NCBI GenBank assembly: GCA_964651245.1
Contig: CAZYVI010000003.1
Location: forward strand, 1-64,000
Direction of reading: 5' to 3'
Origin: Avedoeria sp964651245
Lineage (GTDB): Bacteria; Chloroflexota; Anaerolineae; Epilineales; Epilineaceae
Length of the DNA stretch: 64,000 bases
Shown: positions 34,161-43,809 of the stretch, in pieces
Position numbering within the stretch: position 1 is the first letter of the stretch
Layout of the letters: every line of letters begins with the position of its first letter
Position numbers and translations under genes: made by a program
The notes under the pieces: model-generated
Seen by the model: the letters and a program-made list of their open reading frames with translations, nothing else
The model's database searches: none
What the model was told of the DNA's origin: nothing

Positions 34161-36146
34161 CTAGCGCCGCACGACGACGAACCGCACCCGCGGCCACCGC
34201 CGCCGTCGGGCCGCCACGGCCGCGACGCACAGCGCCATCCACAGCCACGACGCGTCGCCGCCCAACCGCCGCGGCAGCCGCAGGCCGGAGGTGCCGCCGC
34301 CGCCGGTGCGCGGCCAGCCCGGCAGCGGCGTCGGCACGTCGGCGACCGGCGTCGGCTGCTCCTGCGGGGTGTCGTCGCGGTCCTCGTCGTCGTCCTCGTC
34401 GTCGTCCTCGTCGTCGGGCGGCGACGGGGTGTCGGGCGGGCGGGGGGTGTCGGGCGGCGGCGTCACGGTGATGACGACGGGCGTCGAGCCGCTGACCGGC
34501 ACGGTGACGGTCATGACGACGGTCGGGGTCGGGACGGTCGTCGCCGTCGGCGTCGTGGTGGCGGTGAACGTGACCGTCGCGGTGGCGGTCACGGCGGTGG
34601 TGGCGGTGGCCGTGGCGGTCAGCGTCGGCGTCGTCGTCGACGTGGCGGTGGCGGTGGGCACGGTCGGGGTGGCGGAGGGCGTCTCGGTGGTCGTCGGGGT
34701 CGGCGTCACCTGCTGCTGCGGACAGAGCAGCTCGACGTCGCCCAGACCGTTGGCCTTGCCGAAGTTGTCGCCGCGGCCGAAGACGTAGAGCTCCTCGCGG
34801 GCCTGGGCGTCGCCGCCGACCGTCGACAGCCAGGTCACGCCGGCCGAGCTGATGCGCTGCGGCGAGTTGCCCGCGAACGCGACGCGGTCGGCCCACGGGA
34901 TGACGGCCAGGCCGCCGTAGCTCGTCTCCTGGTGGTTGTCGCGCTGCGGGCCGTAGTCGCCGTCGTAGAACTCGGGCGAGAACTGGACCTCCCAGGCGCC
35001 GTTGCGGCGGAACGCGGGCAGGATGTCGCCGGCCGGTGTGTTGTAGATCCGCTCGCCGGGCGGGGGCTGGTTGGGCGGCGTGGTGTAGAAGGTCTGGTCG
35101 CCGAAGCGGTCGCGGAAGCCCAGCACCATCTGGTTGCCGTCGGCGGTGAAGTCGATGTCGGCCAGCAGCGGCTGCGGGTAGCGGCCGTGGTCGTCGTCGA
35201 CGCTGCCCGGCGGGTCGCGCCAGACCTGCCACTTGGCCTCGCCGTCGCCGGGCCAGATCCAGCCGCGGTCGAACGACAGGATCGTCCGCGCCTCTTGTCG
35301 TAGGTCGCTGCCGTCGGGCCGGCTGCTGTAGACGAGGGCCACCAGGTCGTTGCTGCGGCGCGACGACTGGGCGCTGTTCACGACGCCGTGGTAGAGCCGG
35401 CCGTCGTGCCAGCCGAGGCCGAACGGGCGGGCGTCGGCGGCCCAGGGCTGGTTGATGGCGCCGTGGGCGAAGCTGCCCAACAAGGAGGCGTCGGCCAGGT
35501 TGAAGCGGTAGATCCGGCGGTCGTTGAGGTTCATCACCGCCAGCTCGCGACCGTCGGCCGAGATCTCGACGTCGCCGAGGCTCGTCTTGCCGGCGCCGGC
35601 GCGGGCGTTCGTGTCGGGGAAGTAGTTGGCGGCGGCGCTGTGGGTGTCGGCGCCGGCGTTGGGGACGGTGGCGAAGGTGCGCAGCTGGCCGCCGCGCAGG
35701 TCGTAGGCGTAGACGCCGCCCGGCCCGGCCGGCCCGAAGTGGGTGCCGCGCTTGTGGAACGCGCCGGCGTAGATCACGTCGCTCTGGCGGTCGAACGCCA
35801 GGCCGTAGGCGGCGCCGAGCTGGCCGTTCGTGGCCAGGGTGATGTGGTCGCCGTTGTTGCGCGAGTCGTGGAACGCCACCAGGCTGGCCTCGCCATCGCC
35901 CGAGCTGCCGCGGGGGTAGGCGGTGGTGACGAGCCAGGGATCGGCGCCGTTGTTGGCGCAGGCCGAGATGAACGTGTCGAGGTTCGACTGGGCCTGGACC
36001 GGCGCCGGCCGCACCGCCGGCGTGGCCGACAGGAGCGCGCCGAGGATGGTGACGACCAGGGCCGCCGGACGGCGGCTCGCCCCCGGCGAACCGTGCGGCT
36101 CGACGGGGCGGCGGTGGTGGGGTCGCGGGGCGGTGCGACCGGCCAT
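34161..36146 (-). CDS. Secreted surface protein with LPXTG-like C-terminal anchor
   Basis: A 661-residue exported protein. Signal peptide about 1-51 (ends PVQAQS). Residues 52-485 are beta-rich with repeated ISADGRELAVMNL- and DFTADGNQMVLGF-like strands, suggesting a beta-propeller, with no catalytic motif. A Thr/Pro/Ala linker (about 490-570) leads to an acidic run (DDEDDDEDDDEDRDD) and then a sorting-signal-like end: GWPRTGGGG, a hydrophobic helix (LWMALCVAAVA) and an Arg-rich tail. WPRTG resembles LPXTG but is not canonical, and no sortase gene is in the window. AAGGAG lies 7 nt before the ATG at 36146. Confidence 0.83.
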   Translation of the reverse strand: MAGRTAPRPHHRRPVEPHGSPGASRRPAALVVTILGALLSATPAVRPAPVQAQSNLDTFISACANNGADPWLVTTAYPRGSSGDGEASLVAFHDSRNNGDHITLATNGQLGAAYGLAFDRQSDVIYAGAFHKRGTHFGPAGPGGVYAYDLRGGQLRTFATVPNAGADTHSAAANYFPDTNARAGAGKTSLGDVEISADGRELAVMNLNDRRIYRFNLADASLLGSFAHGAINQPWAADARPFGLGWHDGRLYHGVVNSAQSSRRSNDLVALVYSSRPDGSDLRQEARTILSFDRGWIWPGDGEAKWQVWRDPPGSVDDDHGRYPQPLLADIDFTADGNQMVLGFRDRFGDQTFYTTPPNQPPPGERIYNTPAGDILPAFRRNGAWEVQFSPEFYDGDYGPQRDNHQETSYGGLAVIPWADRVAFAGNSPQRISSAGVTWLSTVGGDAQAREELYVFGRGDNFGKANGLGDVELLCPQQQVTPTPTTTETPSATPTVPTATATSTTTPTLTATATATTAVTATATVTFTATTTPTATTVPTPTVVMTVTVPVSGSTPVVITVTPPPDTPRPPDTPSPPDDEDDDEDDDEDRDDTPQEQPTPVADVPTPLPGWPRTGGGGTSGLRLPRRLGGDASWLWMALCVAAVAARRRRWPRVRFVVVRR

Positions 36147-36205
36147 CGGGGGCTCCTTGATTGGGCTGCGAGGCTGCGGCCCGGGCAGCGGTGGCCGCGG
36201 CGCCT

Positions 36206-36234
36206 AGGATGGTGCGGTCACGGCGCGCCGTCAA
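36206..36234 (-). promoter_or_regulatory. Possible promoter of the LPXTG-like surface protein gene
   Basis: Minus strand TTGACG (36234-36229), 17-nt spacer, CATCCT (36211-36206), about 60 nt before the start codon. The -10 is a weak match. Confidence 0.35.
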
Positions 36235-36313
36235 GAGGGCCGCCGCCTCTGTCGGCAGCGCCGCGGCCCGGCACGATGGTGCCGATTGTGCAGATCGCGT
36301 GGAGGAATGCGGG

Positions 36314-37924
36314 CTACGGGGCGCGCAGATGGAACGCCACGGTGCAGCCGTCGACGTTCAGGCCGACCAGCCCTGCGTCCGGCACGGTGACGACGTCGAC
36401 GCCGTTGACGGCCACCGTCCAGCCGCCGCCGTCCGCTGGGCGCGCCGCCAGGACGTCGCGCGCGTCGCCGCCGGCGTCCGCCGGGCGCGGGTCGGCGGCG
36501 CGGGCGCCGGCCAGCCACTGCCAGCCGGCCGGCGTCATCCGGAACGCCCAGACGTCGCGGCTGGCCAGGAGCTGGACGACGACGAAGCGCTGCGCGTCCT
36601 GGTAGCCCACGACGACGCCGGCGCGCAGCGGGCCGGCCAGCGGCTCGAGGGCGACCGCCAGACCGGCGGCCGCGCCGTCGGCGCCCGGCGCGCCGGGCAG
36701 CGGCGCCTTGCGCACGGCCAGCGCGTTGACGCTCGAGCGGCCGACGAGCGTATCGCCCCGCTGCTCGAAGGCGCGCCAGACCTCGCGCCACGGTTGCGGG
36801 TGGCCCACCAGCCAGGCGCGGTAGGCGGCAACGTCGGCCGCGGTGACCGGACCGAACGTGGCCTCCCAGCTAGCGGCCAGGTCTTCGCGCCGGTTCAGGC
36901 GGTCGAACAGCGCCAGCGCGCCAGCCGGCCGCTCGTCGAGCAGCCAGCTCACGACACCCCAGCCGCTGGGCCGCGACCAGCCGCCGCGGTCGGTCACCAG
37001 CGCCGCCAGGTCGTGGCCGCGGGCGTCGAACTCGGCCAGCGCCTGGGCCGGGTAGTCCTCGAGCGAGATCAGCGGGACGACGCCGGTGGCCAACGTCGCC
37101 CCGTCCCAGCGGTGCATCCCGACGTGCTCGGCCAGCCCCTCGCCGAACCAGAAGCCGCTGTAGCCGCGGTTGCCCGTCGCCGCCAGGTAGTGGAACTGGT
37201 GGGTGGCCTCGTGGAGGATGAGCATCCGGGTGAAGTACGCGCTGGGCTGGGCGAAGGCGTAGAACGTGCGGTTGGCCGGGTGGTAGTAGCCGCCCCCGCC
37301 GCCGTAGACCAGCCCGTCGGCCGCCATGCCCGCCCGCATCGCCTCGGCCGACGCGTAGATCTTGCCCGGCAGCCGCCCGTCCGGCGCGGCGCCGAAGATC
37401 GCCGCCAGCTGCGGGTACGCCGACTCGAGCAGCCGCCCGATGTCGGCGCCGTCGAGCCCGTCCGGCCCGGCGACGGCCTCGACGGTGAGGTCGTAGTGCG
37501 CCGTCGTGACGCGCGGGCCGTCGACGGCGACGACGGGCGTCGGCGGTGGGGTGGGGGTGGGCGATCGGGCGGCGGTCGGCGAGGCGGCGCTCGGCGCGGT
37601 CGCCGCCGGCGTGGTGGGCGACGGCGCGGCGGTCGGTGGCGGGCTGGCGGTGGCCGTGGCTGCGGGGGCGGTGGGTGGTGGACGCAGGTCGGCGCGGGCG
37701 ACGGCGCGGCCGGCGAACGGCAAGGCCAGCGCCGGGGCGACGGCCTCGTCGGCGCGGCCGTGGGCGGCGGCGCGGGCGGCGGCAGCGGCGGCCGGTGCAG
37801 CGCCGTCGCGCGCGCCGACGTCGCGGCGGGCGTCGGCGCGCCAGGCGGTGGCCGCGGCGACGACGAGGGCGGCGGCGATCGCCGAGCGGCCGTGGCGCGC
37901 GCGGCTGGGACGGGCGGCAGGCAT
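36314..37924 (-). CDS. Secreted gluzincin-type metallopeptidase (peptidase MA-like)
   Basis: A 536-residue exported or membrane-anchored peptidase. N-terminal hydrophobic segment (15-28), an Ala/Pro/Thr-rich stretch to about 135, then a catalytic domain with HEATH (238-242) and the downstream Glu motif FWFGEGLAEHVG (E262 or E266 as third zinc ligand), which is the gluzincin arrangement. The C-terminal part (about 390-536) is a beta sandwich resembling a DUF1080/laminin-G-like module (RFVVVQLLASRDVWAF and VNGVDVV). The substrate is unknown; a wall or surface role is likely. The ATG at 37924 has no ribosome binding site, but TATCAT ends 6 nt upstream, implying a leaderless transcript. Confidence 0.85.
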   Translation of the reverse strand: MPAARPSRARHGRSAIAAALVVAAATAWRADARRDVGARDGAAPAAAAAARAAAHGRADEAVAPALALPFAGRAVARADLRPPPTAPAATATASPPPTAAPSPTTPAATAPSAASPTAARSPTPTPPPTPVVAVDGPRVTTAHYDLTVEAVAGPDGLDGADIGRLLESAYPQLAAIFGAAPDGRLPGKIYASAEAMRAGMAADGLVYGGGGGYYHPANRTFYAFAQPSAYFTRMLILHEATHQFHYLAATGNRGYSGFWFGEGLAEHVGMHRWDGATLATGVVPLISLEDYPAQALAEFDARGHDLAALVTDRGGWSRPSGWGVVSWLLDERPAGALALFDRLNRREDLAASWEATFGPVTAADVAAYRAWLVGHPQPWREVWRAFEQRGDTLVGRSSVNALAVRKAPLPGAPGADGAAAGLAVALEPLAGPLRAGVVVGYQDAQRFVVVQLLASRDVWAFRMTPAGWQWLAGARAADPRPADAGGDARDVLAARPADGGGWTVAVNGVDVVTVPDAGLVGLNVDGCTVAFHLRAP

Positions 37925-37930
37925 CGCGGC

Positions 37931-37936
37931 ATGATA
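37931..37936 (-). promoter_or_regulatory. -10 element placed for a leaderless metallopeptidase mRNA
   Basis: TATCAT on the minus strand, 6 nt (GCCGCG) before the ATG at 37924. Confidence 0.45.
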
Positions 37937-37991
37937 GGGGCGTTGTCCGCCCGGTCGCAACGCCCGCCCGACGCACCCGCAGGATGTCGCG

Positions 37992-38549
37992 ATGCCCGAC
38001 CCGATCACGCCCGCCGCCGCCCGCGCCCTGATGCACGACTGGACTGCCAGCCCGGCACTGCGCCACCACATGGAAGCCGTCGCCGCCTGCGTGGCGGCCT
38101 ACGCCGCCGAGCTGGCGCCGGAAGAGGTCGACCGCTGGACGGTGTGCGGGCTGCTGCACGACTTCGACTACGAGCGCCACCCGACGCCGGCCGAGCACCC
38201 GTTCGTCGGCGTGGCCGAGCTGCGCCGGCGGGGCGACGTCGACGAGGGCGTCATCGACGCCATCCTGGGCCACGCCACCTACAGCGGCGTGCCGCGCACG
38301 ACGCCGCTGGCGCAGGCGCTGTTCGCCTGCGACGAGCTGGCGGGGTTCATCGTCGCCTGCGGCAAGGTCCGGCCGGACGGGCTGGCGTCGCTCGACGCCG
38401 CCGGGGTGCGCAAGAAGCTCAAGAACAAGGCCTTCGCGGCGGCCGTGTCACGCGACGACATCGCGTTGGGCGTCGCCGAGTTGGGCGTCGACGAGGACGC
38501 GCACTACGCGCGGTGCATCGAGGCGATCCGGGGGGCGGGGTTGGGCTGA
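37992..38549 (+). CDS. HD-domain phosphohydrolase-like protein
   Basis: A 185-residue single HD domain. The first His is in ALRHHMEAVAACV; the His-Asp pair is VCGLLHDFDYERHP; further residues are in HPFVGVAELR and GHATYSG. The order H...HD...D matches metal-dependent phosphohydrolases of the short 'HD family hydrolase' type often annotated near tRNA or nucleotide genes. Substrate unknown. The C-terminus KKLKNKAFAAAVSRDDI is typical of this subgroup. AGGATG lies before the ATG. It converges with the acyl-CoA dehydrogenase gene. Confidence 0.88.
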   Translation: MPDPITPAAARALMHDWTASPALRHHMEAVAACVAAYAAELAPEEVDRWTVCGLLHDFDYERHPTPAEHPFVGVAELRRRGDVDEGVIDAILGHATYSGVPRTTPLAQALFACDELAGFIVACGKVRPDGLASLDAAGVRKKLKNKAFAAAVSRDDIALGVAELGVDEDAHYARCIEAIRGAGLG

Positions 38550-38582
38550 GCGCGCGCCGCCGGGGGGCACCCGCGGGGGGGC

Positions 38583-39812
<1,230 letters not shown>

Positions 39813-39862
39813 GGCGGTCTCCTGGGCGTCGGGTCGGGCGCGTCGCCGCGCCGGCGCGCGAC

Positions 39863-39868
39863 ATGATA
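39863..39868 (-). promoter_or_regulatory. Possible -10 element of the glutaryl-CoA dehydrogenase gene
   Basis: TATCAT on the minus strand, about 50 nt before the GTG start; no good -35. Confidence 0.3.
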
Positions 39869-40011
39869 GTGCAGCGCTCAGAGCGGCGGCGAGTCGTCGT
39901 CCGCGCGCGCAATGGACTTGACCGCGCCCGTGACGCGGCGACACCATCGGGCCGTCACGCCGCCCGCGGCTGCATGGGCCGTCGGCGGCCGCCGGACCGG
40001 GAGCCCGCCCG

Positions 40012-41778
40012 ATGCAGATCGCGATCGTCCTCGGCCTGCTCGTCGTGGCCATCGTCCTCTTCGCCAGCGAGAAGCTGTCGGTCGACATCATCACGCTGAT
40101 CCTGCTCATCGCCTTGGTGCTGAGCGGCGTCCTGACGGTCGACGAGGCCTTCGCCGGATTCAGCGACGCGATCCTCGTCATCCTGGCGTCGCTGTTCGTG
40201 ATCAGCGGGGCCCTCGAGCGCAGCGGCGTCATGGATGCCCTCGGGGCGCGGCTGCACGCGCTGGCCCGCGGCGGCGCCGACCGGTTCGTGCTGGCGGTGA
40301 TGACCGTCGTCAGCGCCGTCTCGGCCTTCGCCAACAACACGACGACGACCGCGGTGTTCCTGCCGCCGGTGCTCGGCGTTGCCCGGCGGATGCAGGTCAG
40401 CCCGTCCAAGGTGCTGATGCCGCTGGCCTACGCCTCGATCCTGGGCGGCACCTGCACGCTGGTGGGCACCTCGACGAACGTGGCCGTCAGCGGCTACATC
40501 GCCCGCGCCGGCCTCGAGCCGGTGGGCCTGTTCGAGCTGACGCCGGTGGGTCTCGTCCTGGTGGTGACCGGCATCGCCTACATGATGCTCGTCGGCCGCC
40601 GCCTCCTGCCCGACCACCCGCCCGAGACGCTGGCCGAGGGCTACGACATCCGCGCCTACCTCAGCGAGATCGTGGCGACGCCCGATTCGCCGCTGTTGGG
40701 GCAGCGGATCTTCGCCTCCGACCTGGCCGCGCTGGGGGTGCGCGTGCTCAAGGTGGTGCGCGGCGGCGAGACGTTCATGCCCGGCCCGCGCACCGTGATC
40801 CAGGCCGGCGACGTCTACTTCGTCCAGGGCGGCCCGGAGGCGCTGCTCAAGGTCAAGGCCATGGCGGGCCTCGAGATCCGGCCCGAGACGAAGCTGTCGG
40901 ACATCGCCGCCGCCGGCGAGGCGATCCGGGTCGTCGAGATGATCGTGACGCCGCAGTCCGATCTCCAAGGCCGGACGCTGCCCGACGCCAACTTTCGCGA
41001 GCGCTACGGCCTGACGGTGCTGGCGATCTACCGCCACGGCCAAGCGGTCGTCGACAAGCTGTCGCGCATCGAGCTCCAGACCGGCGACCTGCTGCTCGTC
41101 CAAGGACCGGCCGAGCGGCTGGCGTACCTGCGGCGCCACCCCGACCTGTGGACGCTCGAGGAGATCGACCCGAGCCTCTACGGCTCGCGCCGCAAGGGAA
41201 TCGTCACGGCCGGCGCGTTCGGTGCGGCGCTGGCGCTCGGCTTCGCCGGCTGGGTGCCGCTGCCGATCGGGGTGCTGGCGGCGGCCGTGGTCGCGGTGCT
41301 GGCACGCGCCTTGACGATGGACGAGGCCTACGAGTTCATCGACTGGCGGCTGCTCATCCTGATCGGCGGGATGACGGCCTTCGGCACGGCGATGGACCAG
41401 AGCGGCGCGGCCAGCTTCCTGGCCGACCACATCGTCGGCGCCCTGCAGCCCTACGGCGACCGGGTCGTCCTGGCGGGCTTCTTCGCGCTGACGCTGATCC
41501 TGACGCAGCCGATGTCGAACGCCGCCGCCGCCCTCGTCGTGCTGCCGGTGGCCCTCGAGGCGGCCGGCGCGCTCGGTGCGAGCGAGCGCACGTTCGCCAT
41601 CGCCATCATGCTCGGCGCCTCGGTGTCGATGGTGACGCCGTTCGAGCCGTCGTGCATCCTGGTCTACGGCCCGGGCAAGTACCGCTTCCGCGACTTCGTT
41701 CGGGTCGGCACCGGCCTGACGGTGGTCCTGATGGCCGTGATCCTGGCCCTGGTGCCGTGGCTGTGGCCGATGCGCTGA
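40012..41778 (+). CDS. SLC13/DASS-type anion transporter with two TrkA-C domains
   Basis: A 588-residue membrane transporter. The N-terminal half has about five helices and the family signature ANNTTTTAVFLPPVLGVARR followed by GGTCTLVGTSTNVAVSGYI. Two RCK-C (TrkA-C) domains occupy about residues 215-300 and 305-385 in the central cytoplasmic loop. The second membrane half repeats the first and ends with QPMSNAAAALVVLPVALEAA. This SLC13-plus-TrkA-C layout is widespread in bacteria, often annotated as sulfate, dicarboxylate or arsenite permeases; the substrate cannot be told here. GGGAG lies before the ATG. tRNA-Val follows. Confidence 0.92.
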   Translation: MQIAIVLGLLVVAIVLFASEKLSVDIITLILLIALVLSGVLTVDEAFAGFSDAILVILASLFVISGALERSGVMDALGARLHALARGGADRFVLAVMTVVSAVSAFANNTTTTAVFLPPVLGVARRMQVSPSKVLMPLAYASILGGTCTLVGTSTNVAVSGYIARAGLEPVGLFELTPVGLVLVVTGIAYMMLVGRRLLPDHPPETLAEGYDIRAYLSEIVATPDSPLLGQRIFASDLAALGVRVLKVVRGGETFMPGPRTVIQAGDVYFVQGGPEALLKVKAMAGLEIRPETKLSDIAAAGEAIRVVEMIVTPQSDLQGRTLPDANFRERYGLTVLAIYRHGQAVVDKLSRIELQTGDLLLVQGPAERLAYLRRHPDLWTLEEIDPSLYGSRRKGIVTAGAFGAALALGFAGWVPLPIGVLAAAVVAVLARALTMDEAYEFIDWRLLILIGGMTAFGTAMDQSGAASFLADHIVGALQPYGDRVVLAGFFALTLILTQPMSNAAAALVVLPVALEAAGALGASERTFAIAIMLGASVSMVTPFEPSCILVYGPGKYRFRDFVRVGTGLTVVLMAVILALVPWLWPMR

Positions 41779-41785
41779 GGGTCGC

Positions 41786-41791
41786 TACAAT
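41786..41791 (+). promoter_or_regulatory. -10 element of the tRNA-Val gene
   Basis: TACAAT lies 18 nt before the mature tRNA 5' end; no consensus -35. Confidence 0.35.
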
Positions 41792-41809
41792 CGGCGGCGC
41801 TGCGGCAAC

Positions 41810-41886
<77 letters not shown>

Positions 41887-41927
41887 CCGCCCGCGACACC
41901 GACGCCGCGCGCCGCCCGCCCGCGGCG

Positions 41928-43100
41928 CTACGGCCCGGGCGTCGCCGCCGCCGGGTCGGGCGTGATCGTCGGCTCGGGCGTCGGCGTCACCAGCGGGTCG
42001 GGCTGCATCGCCAGGAACGCGGCGCGGACGAGCTCCCACTCGGTCGGCTTGAGCCGGACGATCGAGGTCATGAGGTCGCCCGACGGCACCGAGTCGAGGT
42101 AGACGACGCGCTCGTCCACCGGCATCCGGGTCACGTCGCCGTCGCCGACGCGCAGCGCGATCCGCGCCAGCGCCGAGATCTCGCGCACCGTCAGGTCGGT
42201 GGCGACGGTCTGCTTCAGGGCCGGGATGAGCTTCGGCAGGTCGAGGACGACGCCGGGGCTCATCGCGGCGGACTTGATGGCCATGAGGACCTGCATCTGG
42301 CGCTTCGAGCGGTCGAGGTCGCTGGTGGAGTAGCGCGAGCGGGCGTACTGCAGAGCGCGCTCGCCGTCGAGCCGGTTGGGGCCGGGCGGAAAGTCGATCG
42401 TCATCGTCTGGCAGTCGGCCGTGGGGTAGTGCTCGTCGTGGAGCCCGACCATCGGGTCGTTGGGCGACGGCGGAACGTCGACGGTGATCGGGCCGACGGC
42501 GTCGACGATCCGCAGGAAGCCGTCGAAGTCGACGCGCACGTAGCGGTGGATCGGGATCTGGTAGTTGTCCCAGATCGTCTGCATCGCCAGGCCCGGCCCG
42601 CCCCCCGGCTCGTAGCCCTGGGCCTCGCCGTAGTAGTGGGCGGTGGTCAGCTTCTGGCTGCCGTGACCCGGGATCGTGACCCAGAGGTCGCGCGGCAGGT
42701 TCATCATCGCCACCTTGGCCGTGCGCGGGTCGATGCGGACCACGATCATCGTGTCGGTGCGGTTGGCGGTCGATGTCGGGTCGGCGCCCTCGCAGAGGTC
42801 GCGGTCCATGCCCAGCAGCAGGACGTTGAGCGGACCGTGGCGATCCCAGACGCCGCCGGCTCCCCCGGCCGGATCGGCGGCCGTGACGGCCTCGACGGCG
42901 GCCGGGGTCGACGCCGGCGGCACCCCGGCCGCGGCGCTGTCGCGCCACGACAGGACGGCAAAGGCGAGCATCGCCCCCAGCACCAGCAGCTCGCCGGCGA
43001 GGGCCAGCGCCACCAGCGCGAACAGCGAGCGCAGCAGCCAGCCCGATCGGGCGCGCGGCGGGGAGGCCGGGAGGGTGGGCAGGGGTCGGGTCGTGGCCAT
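41928..43100 (-). CDS. LytR-CpsA-Psr (LCP) family wall-polymer ligase
   Basis: A 390-residue LCP protein: N-terminal cytoplasmic tail, one transmembrane helix (about 20-45) and an extracytoplasmic LCP domain. Domain motifs are VLLLGMDRD, NRTDTMIVVRIDPRTAKVA, MNLPRDLWVTIPG and ALQYARSRYSTSDLDRSKRQ, whose Arg and Asp residues bind pyrophosphate and Mg. These enzymes transfer lipid-linked glycopolymers onto peptidoglycan or protein. A Pro/Thr-rich end (TPTPEPTITPDP) closes the protein. I chose ATG 43100 (MATTRPLPTL); the frame is open further upstream but with no site. It is divergent from the GAF gene. Confidence 0.92.
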   Translation of the reverse strand: MATTRPLPTLPASPPRARSGWLLRSLFALVALALAGELLVLGAMLAFAVLSWRDSAAAGVPPASTPAAVEAVTAADPAGGAGGVWDRHGPLNVLLLGMDRDLCEGADPTSTANRTDTMIVVRIDPRTAKVAMMNLPRDLWVTIPGHGSQKLTTAHYYGEAQGYEPGGGPGLAMQTIWDNYQIPIHRYVRVDFDGFLRIVDAVGPITVDVPPSPNDPMVGLHDEHYPTADCQTMTIDFPPGPNRLDGERALQYARSRYSTSDLDRSKRQMQVLMAIKSAAMSPGVVLDLPKLIPALKQTVATDLTVREISALARIALRVGDGDVTRMPVDERVVYLDSVPSGDLMTSIVRLKPTEWELVRAAFLAMQPDPLVTPTPEPTITPDPAAATPGP

Positions 43101-43171
43101 GGCAACCTGATCGGCGCACGCGGCGTCGGCACGTGGGGGTGGGGCGGTGCGGTTGGCCGCGGGGCCGGGCG

Positions 43172-43181
43172 AGTATAGCAT
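43172..43181. promoter_or_regulatory. Divergent promoter region of the LCP and GAF genes
   Basis: An AT-rich patch provides TATACT on the minus strand (43177-43172, toward the LCP gene, about 70 nt away) and TAGCAT on the plus strand (43176-43181, toward the GAF gene). Neither has a clear -35. Confidence 0.35.
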
Positions 43182-43258
43182 ACGGGGTCGGCCGCCCCAT
43201 CCGCCGTCCGCCACGGGCGCCGGTCGCCACCCGGGCGCGGCTGTCCGCGAGGTTTCCC

Positions 43259-43804
43259 ATGATCCACCCGTCCCCGCCGCCCGTCGCCGACGCCAACGCC
43301 CTGGCCGCCTACCTCGACGGCCAGCACGCGGCGCGCACGGCGGCGTGGCCGGAGGTGCTGGCGACGACGGTCGTTTCGTTGGCGGCCCAGTTCCCGCACT
43401 TCGACTGGACCGGCGTCTACCTCGTCGACGGCGACACGCTGCACCTCGGGCCGTTCGTCGGCCATCCGACCGAGCACGTCGCGATCCCGATCGGCCGCGG
43501 CATCTGCGGCGCGGCGGCGGCCGAGGGCCGGACGATCATCGTCGATGACGTGGCGGCCGACCCGCGCTACCTGGCCTGCTTCGCCACGACGCGCAGCGAG
43601 ATCGTCGTCCCGATCGCCCGCCCCGACGGCGCCGTGATCGGCGAGATCGACGTCGACAGCGATCGGCCGGCGGCGTTCGGGCCCGACGACCACGCCTTCC
43701 TCGAGGGCATCGCCGCGCGCCTGGCCCGGCTGGCGCCGGCGGGCGGCGCGCCGATGACGGTGCCGGCCGTGCGGATCCCGCGCGCCGAACGCATCCCGGG
43801 CTGA
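43259..43804 (+). CDS. GAF-domain protein, free methionine-R-sulfoxide reductase-like
   Basis: A 181-residue single GAF domain. FDWTGVYLVDGDTLHLGPFVG, then IPIGRGICGAAAAEGRTIIV, DVAADPRYLACFATTRSEI and VIGEIDVDSDRPAAF match the fRMsr (YebR/MsrC) pattern. Two of the three cysteines of E. coli fRMsr are kept (in GICG and LAC, 24 residues apart), while the third, ten residues upstream, is His here. It may therefore reduce free Met-R-sulfoxide with a two-cysteine cycle. GAGGT lies 7 nt before the ATG. Five bases separate it from obgE, so they are probably co-transcribed. Confidence 0.87.
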   Translation: MIHPSPPPVADANALAAYLDGQHAARTAAWPEVLATTVVSLAAQFPHFDWTGVYLVDGDTLHLGPFVGHPTEHVAIPIGRGICGAAAAEGRTIIVDDVAADPRYLACFATTRSEIVVPIARPDGAVIGEIDVDSDRPAAFGPDDHAFLEGIAARLARLAPAGGAPMTVPAVRIPRAERIPG

Positions 43805-43809
43805 GGCCG

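Noticed and set aside
34370..34690. Tandem-looking repeats resembling a CRISPR array or VNTR
   Set aside because: They are the codons of the Thr/Pro/Ala linker and Asp/Glu run of the surface protein; unit lengths vary and there are no conserved repeats with unique spacers.
41928..43296. Longer minus-strand frame running past the LCP gene start and into the tRNA
   Set aside because: It is a different frame from the LCP domain and has no domain; the tRNA and LCP features explain the region.
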